Positions 15,895 to 24,295 of a stretch of 64,000 nucleotides of DNA are shown here, in pieces. Under the pieces are notes generated by a model that did no database searches, was not told where the DNA came from, and saw only the letters and a program-made list of their open reading frames with translations. The stretch is from Bordetella genomosp. 12 (GTDB lineage: Bacteria; Pseudomonadota; Gammaproteobacteria; Burkholderiales; Burkholderiaceae_B). How positions within the stretch are numbered: position 1 is the first letter of the stretch; the number at the start of each line of letters is the position of its first letter. The stretch spans positions 992,001-1,056,000 of the forward strand of contig NZ_NEVU01000001.1 in NCBI RefSeq assembly GCF_002261355.1. The letters run 5' to 3'. A program made the translations under genes and the position numbers.

Positions 15895-18288
15895 GTGAAT
15901 CGCAGACTAAAACCGGGCCGGCGCGTGCGGCTGGCCACGGCCGGCGCGGTGCTTTGGATGGCCAGCGCCGCGGCCATCGCCGCCGACGTCGATATTTCGC
16001 TGCCCGCGCAGCCGTTGGATCAGGCGATCCGCAGCCTGGCGCAGGCCCAGGGCCTGCAGGTTTTCTATTCGCCAGACCTGGTGCGCGGCCTGCAGGCGCC
16101 AGCCGTCTCGGGGCGGATGTCGGCGCGCCAGGCACTGGAGGCGCTGCTGGCGGGCCAGCCCTTGCGGCTGCGGCAAGACGGCGACGCCTACATTCTCGAG
16201 CCGGCGCCAGCCGCCTCCGAGCTGGCGCCCATCGAGGTGAGCGCCTCGCGCACTTCCGGTCTGTTCGCCACGCAGCAGACCATCGTGCTGGAGCGCGAGG
16301 CCTTGCAGGAGCTGCGCACCGGTTCCGACAGCCTCGCGACCTTGTTGTCCAAACAGGTGCCGGGCATGGCGGACTCCAGCCGCACGATCACCGACTACGG
16401 TCAGACGCTGCGCGGCCGGGGCATGCTGGTGCTGGTCGACGGCATCCCGCTCAACACCAACCGCGACTCGTCGCGTAACCTGGCCAACGTCGATCCGGCG
16501 TCCATCGAGCGCATCGAAGTCATGCGCGGCAGCAGCTCGATCTACGGCGCGGGCGCCACGGGCGGCATCGTGTCCATCACGACGCGTCCGGCAGGCGGCG
16601 AGCCGGTGGCCGAGACCACGGTCACGGCCATCTCGCCGCTGAGCCGCCTGCGGGCCGACGGCCTGGGCGGGCAATTGCAGCAGTACTTCGCCGGCAGCCA
16701 GGGCATGCTGGACTACGCGCTGGACCTGGGCGCGCGCCATAACGGCGCCTCTTATGACGCACGGGGCCGGCGCATTGCCTCCGAACCCAGCCAGGGTGAT
16801 CTGTTCGACTCCAATATCTACAGCCTGGGCGGCAAGCTGGGGTTGCGCATCGACGACAAACAGCGCGTGCAACTGTCGGCCAGCTATTACAACGCCGATC
16901 AGGATTCAGACTATGGTTCCGATCCGACGGTGGCGCGCCTGCCGGCCGGCTCGACGCGCGCGCTGCCGCTGGGCGGCCTGGAGCTGGTGGATCAGAACCA
17001 GATCCGCAATACCATGCTCAACCTCGAATACGAGCACCTCAACGTCTGGGGCAGCAAACTGTCGGCGCAGGTGTACTACCGCGACTTCTACACCCGCTTC
17101 ACGCCGTTCGACGCGCGGGCGGTGGTCACGCGCGGCAACCATGTGGATCAGGTCATGCAAAGCTCCAAGGTCTGGGGCAGCCGCCTGACGCTGGACACGC
17201 CGCTGGCCGAGCACACACGCTTGCTGTGGGGCGCGGACTTCAACCAGGAACGCAGCGACATGCCCATCGATATCTTCGACGCGGCGGCCTTCGACGCCAG
17301 CGGCGGACGGGTGTTTCGCAAAACCGGGCGCCTGACGTACATGCCCGAGCTGACCACGCGCAGCACGGGCATCTTTGCCCAACTGGAGCATCGCTTCACC
17401 GAGCAGTGGTCGGCCCATGGCGGCTTGCGGTACGAGTACGCGCAGGCCAGCTTCGACGACTTCATGCCGCTGTCGCAGTTGCGCGTGGCCAATCCGACCC
17501 GGGTGTCGGGCGGCTCGGTCAACTACGACGCCATCCTGTCGAATATCGGCCTGACCTTCGCGCCGGTGCCCGACCACGAGTTCTACACCACGTTCAGCCA
17601 GGGCTTTCAGCTGCCGGATATCGGGGTGCAGATGCGCAACGCCCGGCCGGGCTTCGATATCTCGTCCTCCGATCTCGAACCGGTCAAGATCAACAACTAC
17701 GAGCTGGGCTGGCGCGGTAGCTTCGGCCGGACCTCGACCTCGCTGGCGCTGTTCTACACCACCTCCAAGCTGGGCGACGTGCAGAGCTTTAACAATGGCC
17801 TCATCCTGACGCGCACCAAGGAGCGCATCTACGGTGTGGAAGCCACGCTCGACACCACCACGGACGACGAACGCTGGGGCGCGGGCGGCACCCTGACCTG
17901 GATGCAGGGCCGCGAGCAGCCGGACAATGGCGATTGGCGCGACATGACGGGCTACCGCATTCCGCCGCTGAAGCTCAGCGCCTACCTGCAGTACCGGCCC
18001 AACGAGCGCTGGACGGCGCGCCTGCAGGGCAACTTCCAGGCCGCGCATGATTACCGGCTCGACGGCGTGGCGAGCTTCGGCCGCCGCGATGTCAGCAGTT
18101 ACTTCACGGTGGACCTGATGGCCCGTTACCAGTTCAGCGCCAAGGACACGCTGACCCTGGGTGTGGAAAATCTCTTCAATCGCGATTACTACCCGCTGTA
18201 CAGCCAGCTGCTGCGCAGTAACACCAACACCAGCCGCCTGCCCGCCTCGGGCGCGGTGCTCAAGCTGATCTATCAGCATCGCTGGTAA
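15895..18288 (+). CDS. TonB-dependent ferric-siderophore receptor with N-terminal signalling domain
   Basis: 797 aa from GTG 15895, chosen because the signal peptide 'RLATAGAVLWMASAAAIAA' starts right after it and a purine-rich 'GGGAGAAGAGGAA' precedes it. STN signalling domain at about 30-85 ('DISLPAQPLDQAIRSLAQAQ'), plug domain about 115-230 ('MRGSSSIYGAGATGGIVSI'), then a 22-strand barrel ending in an aromatic residue ('YQHRW'). Outer-membrane transporter for an iron chelate, of the FecA/FpvA class that signals through FecR to the sigma factor. Nearest ligand not deducible. Last gene of the module. Confidence 0.93.
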   Translation: MNRRLKPGRRVRLATAGAVLWMASAAAIAADVDISLPAQPLDQAIRSLAQAQGLQVFYSPDLVRGLQAPAVSGRMSARQALEALLAGQPLRLRQDGDAYILEPAPAASELAPIEVSASRTSGLFATQQTIVLEREALQELRTGSDSLATLLSKQVPGMADSSRTITDYGQTLRGRGMLVLVDGIPLNTNRDSSRNLANVDPASIERIEVMRGSSSIYGAGATGGIVSITTRPAGGEPVAETTVTAISPLSRLRADGLGGQLQQYFAGSQGMLDYALDLGARHNGASYDARGRRIASEPSQGDLFDSNIYSLGGKLGLRIDDKQRVQLSASYYNADQDSDYGSDPTVARLPAGSTRALPLGGLELVDQNQIRNTMLNLEYEHLNVWGSKLSAQVYYRDFYTRFTPFDARAVVTRGNHVDQVMQSSKVWGSRLTLDTPLAEHTRLLWGADFNQERSDMPIDIFDAAAFDASGGRVFRKTGRLTYMPELTTRSTGIFAQLEHRFTEQWSAHGGLRYEYAQASFDDFMPLSQLRVANPTRVSGGSVNYDAILSNIGLTFAPVPDHEFYTTFSQGFQLPDIGVQMRNARPGFDISSSDLEPVKINNYELGWRGSFGRTSTSLALFYTTSKLGDVQSFNNGLILTRTKERIYGVEATLDTTTDDERWGAGGTLTWMQGREQPDNGDWRDMTGYRIPPLKLSAYLQYRPNERWTARLQGNFQAAHDYRLDGVASFGRRDVSSYFTVDLMARYQFSAKDTLTLGVENLFNRDYYPLYSQLLRSNTNTSRLPASGAVLKLIYQHRW

Positions 18289-18294
18289 GCGCCT

Positions 18295-18325
18295 GCCGGC
18301 CCGCCGAGCCCGCGGGCCGGCGGGC
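18295..18325 (+). terminator. Hairpin after TonB receptor
   Basis: Ten-bp perfect stem GCCGGCCCGC/GCGGGCCGGC with a seven-base loop begins 7 bp past the receptor stop. Very stable but followed only by GGGCCTT, so termination may need Rho. Confidence 0.45.
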
Positions 18326-18452
18326 CTTGTGCCAGGTGCCGCGCGGCCTCGCGCACACGCATGTCGCACGCCGGGAAGGAGGGGCCCGCGCGCGCCGGCG
18401 GCAGGGGCGGGCCGCCGGCCTGTCCTGATTTATTCTCAACAGGACTTATTTC

Positions 18453-18496
18453 ATGAAAATTACTCGCTTGTTGTGATCAAAGGGCGCCCGTAGCAT
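18453..18496 (+). promoter_or_regulatory. Promoter and probable LysR site of the hydratase/CoA-transferase operon
   Basis: A 28-bp element (18453-18480) that starts ATGAAAATTA and ends TTGTGATCAA matches 24 of 28 bases of an element at 21418-21445 before the second Bug gene. Inside it is a -35-like TTGTTG (18468-18473), with TAGCAT as -10 at 18491-18496 after a 17-bp spacer. The conserved block ahead of and over the -35 fits an activator site; the LysR gene at 20486 is the obvious candidate. TTTCATGAAA at 18450-18459 is a perfect palindrome. Confidence 0.55.
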
Positions 18497-18526
18497 CGGC
18501 GGCATCACCCTAGCTGGAGCCTGTCC

Positions 18527-19327
18527 ATGAGCACCCCCGCCGCCATCCCCGATTTTGCCCACGCCCGCATCAGCCGCGATGCGCGCGGCGTCTATACGCT
18601 GTGCATCCATGACGCCAAGAGCCTGAATATTCTGGCCTCCGCCGTGACGCTCAGCCTCACCGAGGCGGTGCGCTGGATCGCCGCGCAGGCGGATGCGCGC
18701 GCCGTCATCATCCGCGGCAGCGGCGAGCGCGCGTTCGTGGGCGGGGCCAATATCTATGAAATGGCCGAGCTCGATCCGCAAGGCGCGCGGGTGTTCATCA
18801 CGCGGCTGCGCGATCTCTGTGACGCCGTGGCCGATATTCCGGTGCCCACCATCGCCCGCATCCCGGGCTTCTGCCTGGGCGCCGGCATGGAACTGGCCGC
18901 CGCCTGCGATATTCGCCTGGCCAATGAGGACGCGGTCTTCGGCATGCCGGAGGTGCGCGTGGGCATTCCTTCGGTCATCCATGCCGTGTTGTTGCCGGCG
19001 CTGATTGGACCGGGCCCGACCAATTGGCTGCTGTTGACCGGCGAAACGGTGGACGCCGGGCAGGCGCTGCAATGGGGCTATGTGGAGTTCGTCAGCGAGC
19101 AGGGCGCCCTGGACGAGCTGGTCGAAAAGACGGTCGCACCCATTGCCGCCAGCGGCCCGCTTGCGGTACGTTCGCAGAAGGCGCTGTTGCGTTACTGGAG
19201 CGCCTCCACGGTGCAGGCCGGTCTGGACCGCAGCGTGGCCGCTTTCGGCGAGGCGTTCACCACGGACGAGCCTCGGCGTTACATGGCGCCATTCGTCGCG
19301 CGCAAACAGCATAAGGAAGCCAAGTGA
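18527..19327 (+). CDS. Enoyl-CoA hydratase/isomerase family protein
   Basis: 266 aa crotonase fold. Oxyanion-hole regions 'RAFVGGANIYEM' (about 65-76) and 'IPGFCLGAGMELAAACDIRLA' (about 108-128) are present; one catalytic acid is likely Glu in 'FGMPEVRVGIP', while the position of the second usual Glu is not acidic ('IPSVIHAVLLP'). It could therefore be an isomerase or thioesterase-like member. Its stop overlaps the CoA-transferase start by one base. The two would activate and then hydrate or isomerise a carboxylic acid captured by the Bug protein at 21506. Confidence 0.88.
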   Translation: MSTPAAIPDFAHARISRDARGVYTLCIHDAKSLNILASAVTLSLTEAVRWIAAQADARAVIIRGSGERAFVGGANIYEMAELDPQGARVFITRLRDLCDAVADIPVPTIARIPGFCLGAGMELAAACDIRLANEDAVFGMPEVRVGIPSVIHAVLLPALIGPGPTNWLLLTGETVDAGQALQWGYVEFVSEQGALDELVEKTVAPIAASGPLAVRSQKALLRYWSASTVQAGLDRSVAAFGEAFTTDEPRRYMAPFVARKQHKEAK

Positions 19328-20451
19328 TGGCAGGGCCGTTGCAGGGAGTGCGGATCATCGACATGACGTCGGTGGCCATGGGGCCTTACGCCACGCAGAT
19401 CCTGGGCGATATGGGCGCCGAGGTCATCAAGGTCGAAGCGCCGGACGGCGATGTCTTTCGCACGTCTGCGCCGGCCCGGCATGCAGGCATGGGGCCGGCC
19501 TATCTCAACCTGAATCGCAACAAGGCCAGCGTGACGCTGGACGCCAAGCAGCCCGCCGACCGGGACCGCCTGCTGACGCTGATCGCTGGGGCCGACGTCT
19601 TTGTCTCCAATGTGCGCACGGCGGCCCTGGCCCGGCTGGGCCTGGACGCGGCGGCGCTGTGCGCGCGCTATCCGCGGTTGATTCACTGTTCGGCCGTGGG
19701 CTTCGGCCAGGACGGCCCCTACGCCGCGCATCCGGCCTTCGACGACATCATCCAGGCCATGAGCGGCATGGCCGACCTGCAGGGGCGCAATGGCGGCGCC
19801 CCGGCGTATGTGAATACCATCCTGGCCGACAAGGTCGCGGGTTTGACGCTGGCCTATGCCATCCCCATGGCGCTGTACGAGCGCGAGCGTTCCGGCCAGG
19901 GGCAGGCCATCGAGGTGCCGATGTTCGAGACCATGGTCTCGTTCACCTTGATCGAGCATATGAGCGGGCACACCTTCGTGCCGCCGAGCGGGCCCATGGG
20001 TTACAGCCGGGTGCTTTCGCCGCAGCGCCGGCCGTATCGCACGCGTGACGGCTATCTGGCGCTGCTGCCCTATACGGATGCCCAATGGACGCGCTTTTTC
20101 GCGCTGGCGCAGCGGCCCGATCTGGCGGCCGACGCGCGCTATGGGGATGCCGCCACGCGCGCGCGCCACTTCGACGCCCTGTATCAGGACCTGGCGGACA
20201 TCGTGGCCAGCCGCGATACCGAGACGTGGCTGGCCTTGCTGGCCGACGCGGATATCCCGCATTCGCGCGTCAATACGCCGGAGTCGCTGCTGGACGACCC
20301 GCATCTGCGCGCCACGGGTTTCTTTCAACCGGTGGAGCATCCCACCGAGGGCAGTCTGTTGGCGACCGCCATTCCTGTACGCTTTTCGCGCACGCCGGGC
20401 GAGCTGCGGCGCCTGGCGCCGCAGCAGGATGCCGATCGCGATATGCTCTAG
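19327..20451 (+). CDS. Class III (CaiB/BaiF) CoA-transferase
   Basis: 374 aa. Opens 'LQGVRIIDMTSVAMGPYATQILGDMGAEVIKVE' style, and the catalytic Asp is in 'NTILADKVAGLT' (about residue 168). Transfers CoA between carboxylic acids, most often from succinyl-CoA. ATG at 19327 overlaps the hydratase stop (TGATG); a GTG three bases earlier could also serve. Only 34 bp separate its stop from the LysR gene, so hydratase, transferase and regulator are probably one transcript. Confidence 0.9.
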   Translation: MAGPLQGVRIIDMTSVAMGPYATQILGDMGAEVIKVEAPDGDVFRTSAPARHAGMGPAYLNLNRNKASVTLDAKQPADRDRLLTLIAGADVFVSNVRTAALARLGLDAAALCARYPRLIHCSAVGFGQDGPYAAHPAFDDIIQAMSGMADLQGRNGGAPAYVNTILADKVAGLTLAYAIPMALYERERSGQGQAIEVPMFETMVSFTLIEHMSGHTFVPPSGPMGYSRVLSPQRRPYRTRDGYLALLPYTDAQWTRFFALAQRPDLAADARYGDAATRARHFDALYQDLADIVASRDTETWLALLADADIPHSRVNTPESLLDDPHLRATGFFQPVEHPTEGSLLATAIPVRFSRTPGELRRLAPQQDADRDML

Positions 20452-20485
20452 CTTCTGCCCGGCGGTCCGGGGCGCGGCCGCGATC

Positions 20486-21397
20486 ATGAACATCACCCTC
20501 AAGCAATTGCGCGTCTTTTGCGCGCTGTATGAATTGCGCAGTTTCACGGCGGCCGCCCGCGCGGCCTTCGTGACGCAATCGGCCGTCAGCAAACTCTGTG
20601 CCGAACTCGAGGCCGAGGTCGGCCAGCCGCTGTTCGAGCGCTCGACCCGCAGCGTCACGCCCTGCGACGGAGCGGCGGATTTCTACGCCTATGCGCAGGA
20701 AATTCTGGGCACGGTGCGCGCGGCCGAGCGCAGCATGTCGGGGTTGCGCAGCCTGGAGCGCGGCCGGGTGGGCGTGGCAACCTCGCCGCTCATGATGGTG
20801 GGCCTGTTGGGCGAGGTCGTGACCGCCTATCACCGCGCCCATCCCAGCGTGAAGCTGGATCTCTTCGAATTGTCCACCGATGACACCATCGAGCATGTGC
20901 GCAATGGCCATGCCGATTTCGGCATCGTGTCGCTGGAAACGCCCGCCGCGGAACTCAGCACGCGGGTCATTTACCGCGACACCATGTTCGCGGTGTGCGC
21001 GGCCGACCATGCGCTGGCGCGGCAGCGCGCCGTGTCCTGGGCCGAGGTGGCGCGCCACGAGCTGATCATGCTGCGCAATGTGTATAGCGTCAGGCGCAGT
21101 CTGGATCGTGTGGCGGCGGATCTGCACCTTGCCTTCGATTACCGTATCGAAGCGGGGATGCTGACCTCGGTGCTCAAGCTGGTCGGCGCGGGGCTGGGCA
21201 TCACCGTGGTGCCGGGCTATGCGCGCGGCCTCGCCCGTGAACTGGGCCTGCGGGTGCTGGACATCGACGGCGCGCGCCGCCATGGCCACGAGCTGTGGCT
21301 GATCCAGCGGCACAACGCCCGCCTGTCGATGGCGGCGTCGGCGTTTCTGCACGAAACCGAGCAGGCGCTGCGTCAGCGCGAGGCCGAGGAAGATTGA
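20486..21397 (+). CDS. LysR-type transcriptional regulator
   Basis: 303 aa from ATG 20486. N-terminal winged helix 'LKQLRVFCALYELRSFTAAARAAFVTQSAVSKLCAELE' (landmark only, residues 4-42) and a two-lobed effector domain with 'VGVATSPLMMVGLL' and 'GAGLGITVVPGYA'. Likely controls both flanking units, because the 28-bp element is present before the hydratase gene and before the Bug gene immediately downstream. Confidence 0.92.
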   Translation: MNITLKQLRVFCALYELRSFTAAARAAFVTQSAVSKLCAELEAEVGQPLFERSTRSVTPCDGAADFYAYAQEILGTVRAAERSMSGLRSLERGRVGVATSPLMMVGLLGEVVTAYHRAHPSVKLDLFELSTDDTIEHVRNGHADFGIVSLETPAAELSTRVIYRDTMFAVCAADHALARQRAVSWAEVARHELIMLRNVYSVRRSLDRVAADLHLAFDYRIEAGMLTSVLKLVGAGLGITVVPGYARGLARELGLRVLDIDGARRHGHELWLIQRHNARLSMAASAFLHETEQALRQREAEED

Positions 21398-21417
21398 TCC
21401 CGAACCGGAATGAGTCT

Positions 21418-21462
21418 ATGAAAATTAGTCTCTTGTTGGGATAAACGGTCGGCGCGCATCAT
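21418..21462 (+). promoter_or_regulatory. Promoter and probable LysR site of Bug gene 2
   Basis: Second copy of the 28-bp element (21418-21445, starting ATGAAAATTAGTC), 24/28 identical to that at 18453. TTGTTG (21433-21438) as -35 and CATCAT (21457-21462) as -10, spacer 18. It is 21 bp past the LysR stop and about 60 bp before the Bug start. Confidence 0.55.
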
Positions 21463-21505
21463 ACGGTCTCAAGCAAGAGGGCCCCGAGGTCCACAGGAGA
21501 CAACA

Positions 21506-22489
21506 ATGATGAAGCGCACCTTCCTGAGCCGCGCCGTCGGCGTATTGGCCTTGAGCGGCCTGACGCTGAGCAGCACGCTGGCCGCCGCCGCGGAGCCGGC
21601 CGGCTATCCCGACAAACCCATCACCATCGTGGTGCCGTTCTCGCCGGGCAGCGCCACCGATACCAGCGCGCGCATCATTTCCGAGAAGCTCGGCCCGCGC
21701 CTGAACGTGCCCATCGTGATCGAGAACAAGCCTGGCGCCTCGGGCACGATCGGCGCGTCGTTCGCCGCGCGCGCCCAGCCCGACGGCTACACGCTGATCC
21801 TGACCAGCAGCTCGACGCATTCGGCCACGCCGGCGCTGTTTCGCAAGCTGCCTTTCGATCCCACGGGCGACTTTGTCCACATCATCCGCATCGCGACCAT
21901 CCCCATGATGCTGGTGGTGCGCGAGGACGCGCCCTACGATACGCTGCAGGCGCTGGTCAAGGCGACGCAAAGCAAGCCCTTGAACTACGCCTACGGTTCG
22001 CCCACCAGCCAGATCGCGGGCGCGACCTTCAACACCGTGGCCGGCGCGGCCGCCAACGCCGTGCCGTACAAGAGCCAGCCGCCGGCGGTGACCGATCTGC
22101 TGGGCGGCCATGTCGACTATCTGTTCGCGGATCTGTCGGTCGTGACGTCTTTCATGCAAAGCGGCAAGCTGCGCGGGCTGGCCTTTACCGGGCACGAGCG
22201 CGCCAAGGATTTCCCCAAGGTGCCTACGCTGGGCGAACTGGGGTACAAGAATTTCGATCTGGTGGTCTGGGTCGGGGTGGCCGCGCCGGCCGGTGTGCCC
22301 GATGCCATCGTGCAGCGCCTGAACAAAGAGGTGGCCGACATTCTGCGCGAGCCGGACGTGGTGCAACGTTTCGAATCGCTGGGCATGCAGGTCTCGCCCA
22401 ATACGGTCGACGAGCACAAGGCGTTTGCGCAGACGCAGCGTCAGATCTGGACCCAGCGCGCCGTCGACGCCAAGATCGAACCGCAATAA
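21506..22489 (+). CDS. Bug/TctC family binding protein (2)
   Basis: 327 aa; signal peptide through 'LSGLTLSSTLAAAAEPA', then 'GYPDKPITIVVPFSPGSATDTSAR'. 'VIENKPGASGTIGASFAARAQPDGYTL' and 'SSTHSATPALFRKLPFDP' are close to the Bug protein at 30873 (THSSNPYLFKSLRYDP), closer than to that at 13307. Two adjacent ATGs (21506 and 21509) can serve. Orphan receptor, most likely for the acid that the upstream CoA-transferase and hydratase process. Ends 5 bp before the convergent HD/ABC gene. Confidence 0.92.
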   Translation: MMKRTFLSRAVGVLALSGLTLSSTLAAAAEPAGYPDKPITIVVPFSPGSATDTSARIISEKLGPRLNVPIVIENKPGASGTIGASFAARAQPDGYTLILTSSSTHSATPALFRKLPFDPTGDFVHIIRIATIPMMLVVREDAPYDTLQALVKATQSKPLNYAYGSPTSQIAGATFNTVAGAAANAVPYKSQPPAVTDLLGGHVDYLFADLSVVTSFMQSGKLRGLAFTGHERAKDFPKVPTLGELGYKNFDLVVWVGVAAPAGVPDAIVQRLNKEVADILREPDVVQRFESLGMQVSPNTVDEHKAFAQTQRQIWTQRAVDAKIEPQ

Positions 22490-22494
22490 GCCCT

Positions 22495-23730
22495 TCAGGG
22501 CGCGTTGCGGTGGCGCAGCGCGCCGACGTCGGCCAGGCGGGCGCCGCAGGCCGCGACCAGTTCCGGGTCATGGCTGGCAAACAGCACCACGCGGTCGCGC
22601 GCCCAGTCGCGCAAGGTCTCGGCCAGCACCTCGCGGGCCGGGGCGTCCAAGCCCTGGCTGGGGCCATCGGCGAGGACGACGGCCGGCGCGCCGATGGCCG
22701 CCGCCGCCAGATAAACCTTGCGGCGCGTGCCGGTGGACATTTGCTCGAAGCGCTTTGCCAGATGCGGTTCGAGGCCCAGCCGCCGCGCCAGATCGATGAC
22801 GCTGTCATCGAGCGCGACCTGCTTATCGGCGGCGGTCTGCCTGAGCAGGCCCAGCCCGGTCTGCTCGGGAAACGCCAGGCAATCGTCGGGGACGTAAGCC
22901 AGGCGCGCACGGGCCGCTTGCGGCTCGCCCGCCAGATCGTGCCCGCCTATCCAGATCTTGCCCGTATCGGGCGTCATGACGCCGGCGATGAGTTTCAGCA
23001 GAGTGCTTTTGCCGGTGCTTTCCTGTTCGCACAAGGCCACGCAGCCCGGGCCGAAGTCTTGCGTCAGCCCCTCGAAGACGAGGTGGTCGGCGTAGCGCTT
23101 GCTCAGGTTTTCGATACGCAGCATGCGGCTGGCGTCCTTGAAGAGAGGGGAAGAGGAGTGAAAGTGGGCGCGCACCTGTGAGGCGGCCGCGTGCCAGAGC
23201 GCGGGCGCGCCGCGCTCGATCACCGGGCCATACCGCGCCATGACCTGGGCTTCGCTCAGTTGCGCGGCATTCCAGGTGCCGCCGCCGGTGGCGACGTTGT
23301 GCAGCAGCGGCTGTAGCCGATCCAGCGCCTTGGCGAAGCGGGCATCGGCGCTGGCGCCGGCTTCGAACTCTTGCCACAGTGCGCGCAGCGGCTCGCCTTG
23401 CGCGGGCGGCAACAAGGAGAAGAGGCGCCGCGCCGCGGCCTGCTCGCGCTCGGCCTGGCCGGCCTGCGCCGCCGCGTCATGAAAGGGGGCGTCACCGGCG
23501 TCGATCTCGACGATGTCGTGAATCAGCAGCATCTTGATCACGCGCAGCACATCGACGGGCGCGGCCGCGTGTTCGGCCAGGGTGAGCGCGTACATGGCCA
23601 GATGCCAGGAGTGCTCGGCGCTGTTTTCGCGGCGCGACGCATCGATGAGCGTCGTCTGGCGCACGATGCGCTTGAGCTGGTCGATCTCGTGCAGGAAGGC
23701 GAGCTGGCCTGGCAGCGGGGGTGGATTCAC
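22495..23730 (-). CDS. HD-domain hydrolase fused to a degenerate ABC ATPase domain
   Basis: 411 aa in one uninterrupted frame. Residues 1-190 form an HD phosphohydrolase of the YfbR/COG1896 group: His40, His43 ('SAEHSWHLAMYA'), His71-Asp72 ('LLIHDIVEIDAGD') and Asp137. Residues 203-411 form an ABC ATPase with 'CEQESTGKST' as Walker A (first Gly replaced by Glu235; Lys241-Ser242 kept), signature 'MSTGTRRKV' (331-339), Walker B 'VVLADGPSQGLD' in which the catalytic Glu is Gly356, and H-loop His387. Met203 (23122-23124) with AAGGA ten bases upstream could be an internal start giving the ABC part alone. No permease is nearby. Function unknown. Confidence 0.8.
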   Translation of the reverse strand: MNPPPLPGQLAFLHEIDQLKRIVRQTTLIDASRRENSAEHSWHLAMYALTLAEHAAAPVDVLRVIKMLLIHDIVEIDAGDAPFHDAAAQAGQAEREQAAARRLFSLLPPAQGEPLRALWQEFEAGASADARFAKALDRLQPLLHNVATGGGTWNAAQLSEAQVMARYGPVIERGAPALWHAAASQVRAHFHSSSPLFKDASRMLRIENLSKRYADHLVFEGLTQDFGPGCVALCEQESTGKSTLLKLIAGVMTPDTGKIWIGGHDLAGEPQAARARLAYVPDDCLAFPEQTGLGLLRQTAADKQVALDDSVIDLARRLGLEPHLAKRFEQMSTGTRRKVYLAAAAIGAPAVVLADGPSQGLDAPAREVLAETLRDWARDRVVLFASHDPELVAACGARLADVGALRHRNAP

Positions 23731-23782
23731 GCGATGTCTGAGTAGGGGCGGCGCTGAAAAAAGTATAGCAGCGGCCCCCGCC

Positions 23783-24295
23783 TCAGCCGGCGGGCAGTTC
23801 GTCGAAGGCCAGCAGATTGGCTTTGACCAGGCTGAGCATCTCGGCGAGCTGCGTGCGCTGCTGCCGGCTTAAGCCATGGAGGATGGCCTCGCTCATCTGA
23901 TCGCTTTTCAGGCGCATGCGCTCGATCACGGAGCTGCCTTCCTGCGTCAGGAAAACCAGTTTGGCGCGCCGGTCCTGCTCATCGGCGCCGCGCCGCACCA
24001 GCCCGGCGGCCTCGAGCCGGTCGACCAGGCCGCCCAGCGCGGCGCGGCCCAGGTCCAGACGTTCGGCCAGATCGCTTTGCGACATGCCGTCGTGCCGGGA
24101 GAGGTGGGCCATGACCCACCATTGCGAACGCGTGATGCCTTCGGGTTTCATGACTTCGTCGAAGACCTTGCGGCGCAGGCGCGAGACATCATGCATGAGA
24201 AAGCCCAGGCGCTGATCCCAGTTTTCCTGGAGCGCTTCGCGCGCGGGCGGGTCTGTCGGTGTGTTTTCTGCCATGGAAAGGGTCGCGGACGTCAT
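23783..24295 (-). CDS. MarR family transcriptional regulator (1)
   Basis: 170 aa from ATG 24295, which shares four bases with the upstream reductase stop; an ATG at 24274 is an alternative. Winged-helix core 'GITRSQWWVMAHLSRHDGMSQSDLAERLDLGRAALGGLVDRLEAAGLV' (landmark, mid-protein) and 'DRRAKLVFLTQEG' wing. Cotranscribed with the MDR reductase; the palindrome at 25329 in the divergent promoter region is its likely operator. Confidence 0.9.
   Translation of the reverse strand: MTSATLSMAENTPTDPPAREALQENWDQRLGFLMHDVSRLRRKVFDEVMKPEGITRSQWWVMAHLSRHDGMSQSDLAERLDLGRAALGGLVDRLEAAGLVRRGADEQDRRAKLVFLTQEGSSVIERMRLKSDQMSEAILHGLSRQQRTQLAEMLSLVKANLLAFDELPAG

Noticed and set aside
18441-18480. Fur box before the hydratase operon suggested by AT-rich TTATTTCATGAAAAT
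   Set aside because: Poor match to the 19-bp consensus, and the sequence is better explained as part of the 28-bp element repeated at 21418.
23122-23124. Separate ABC ATPase gene starting at Met203 of the HD/ABC protein
   Set aside because: The frame is open without a stop across the junction and the upstream HD domain is complete, so a fusion is the simplest reading. An internal start remains possible and is noted in the feature.
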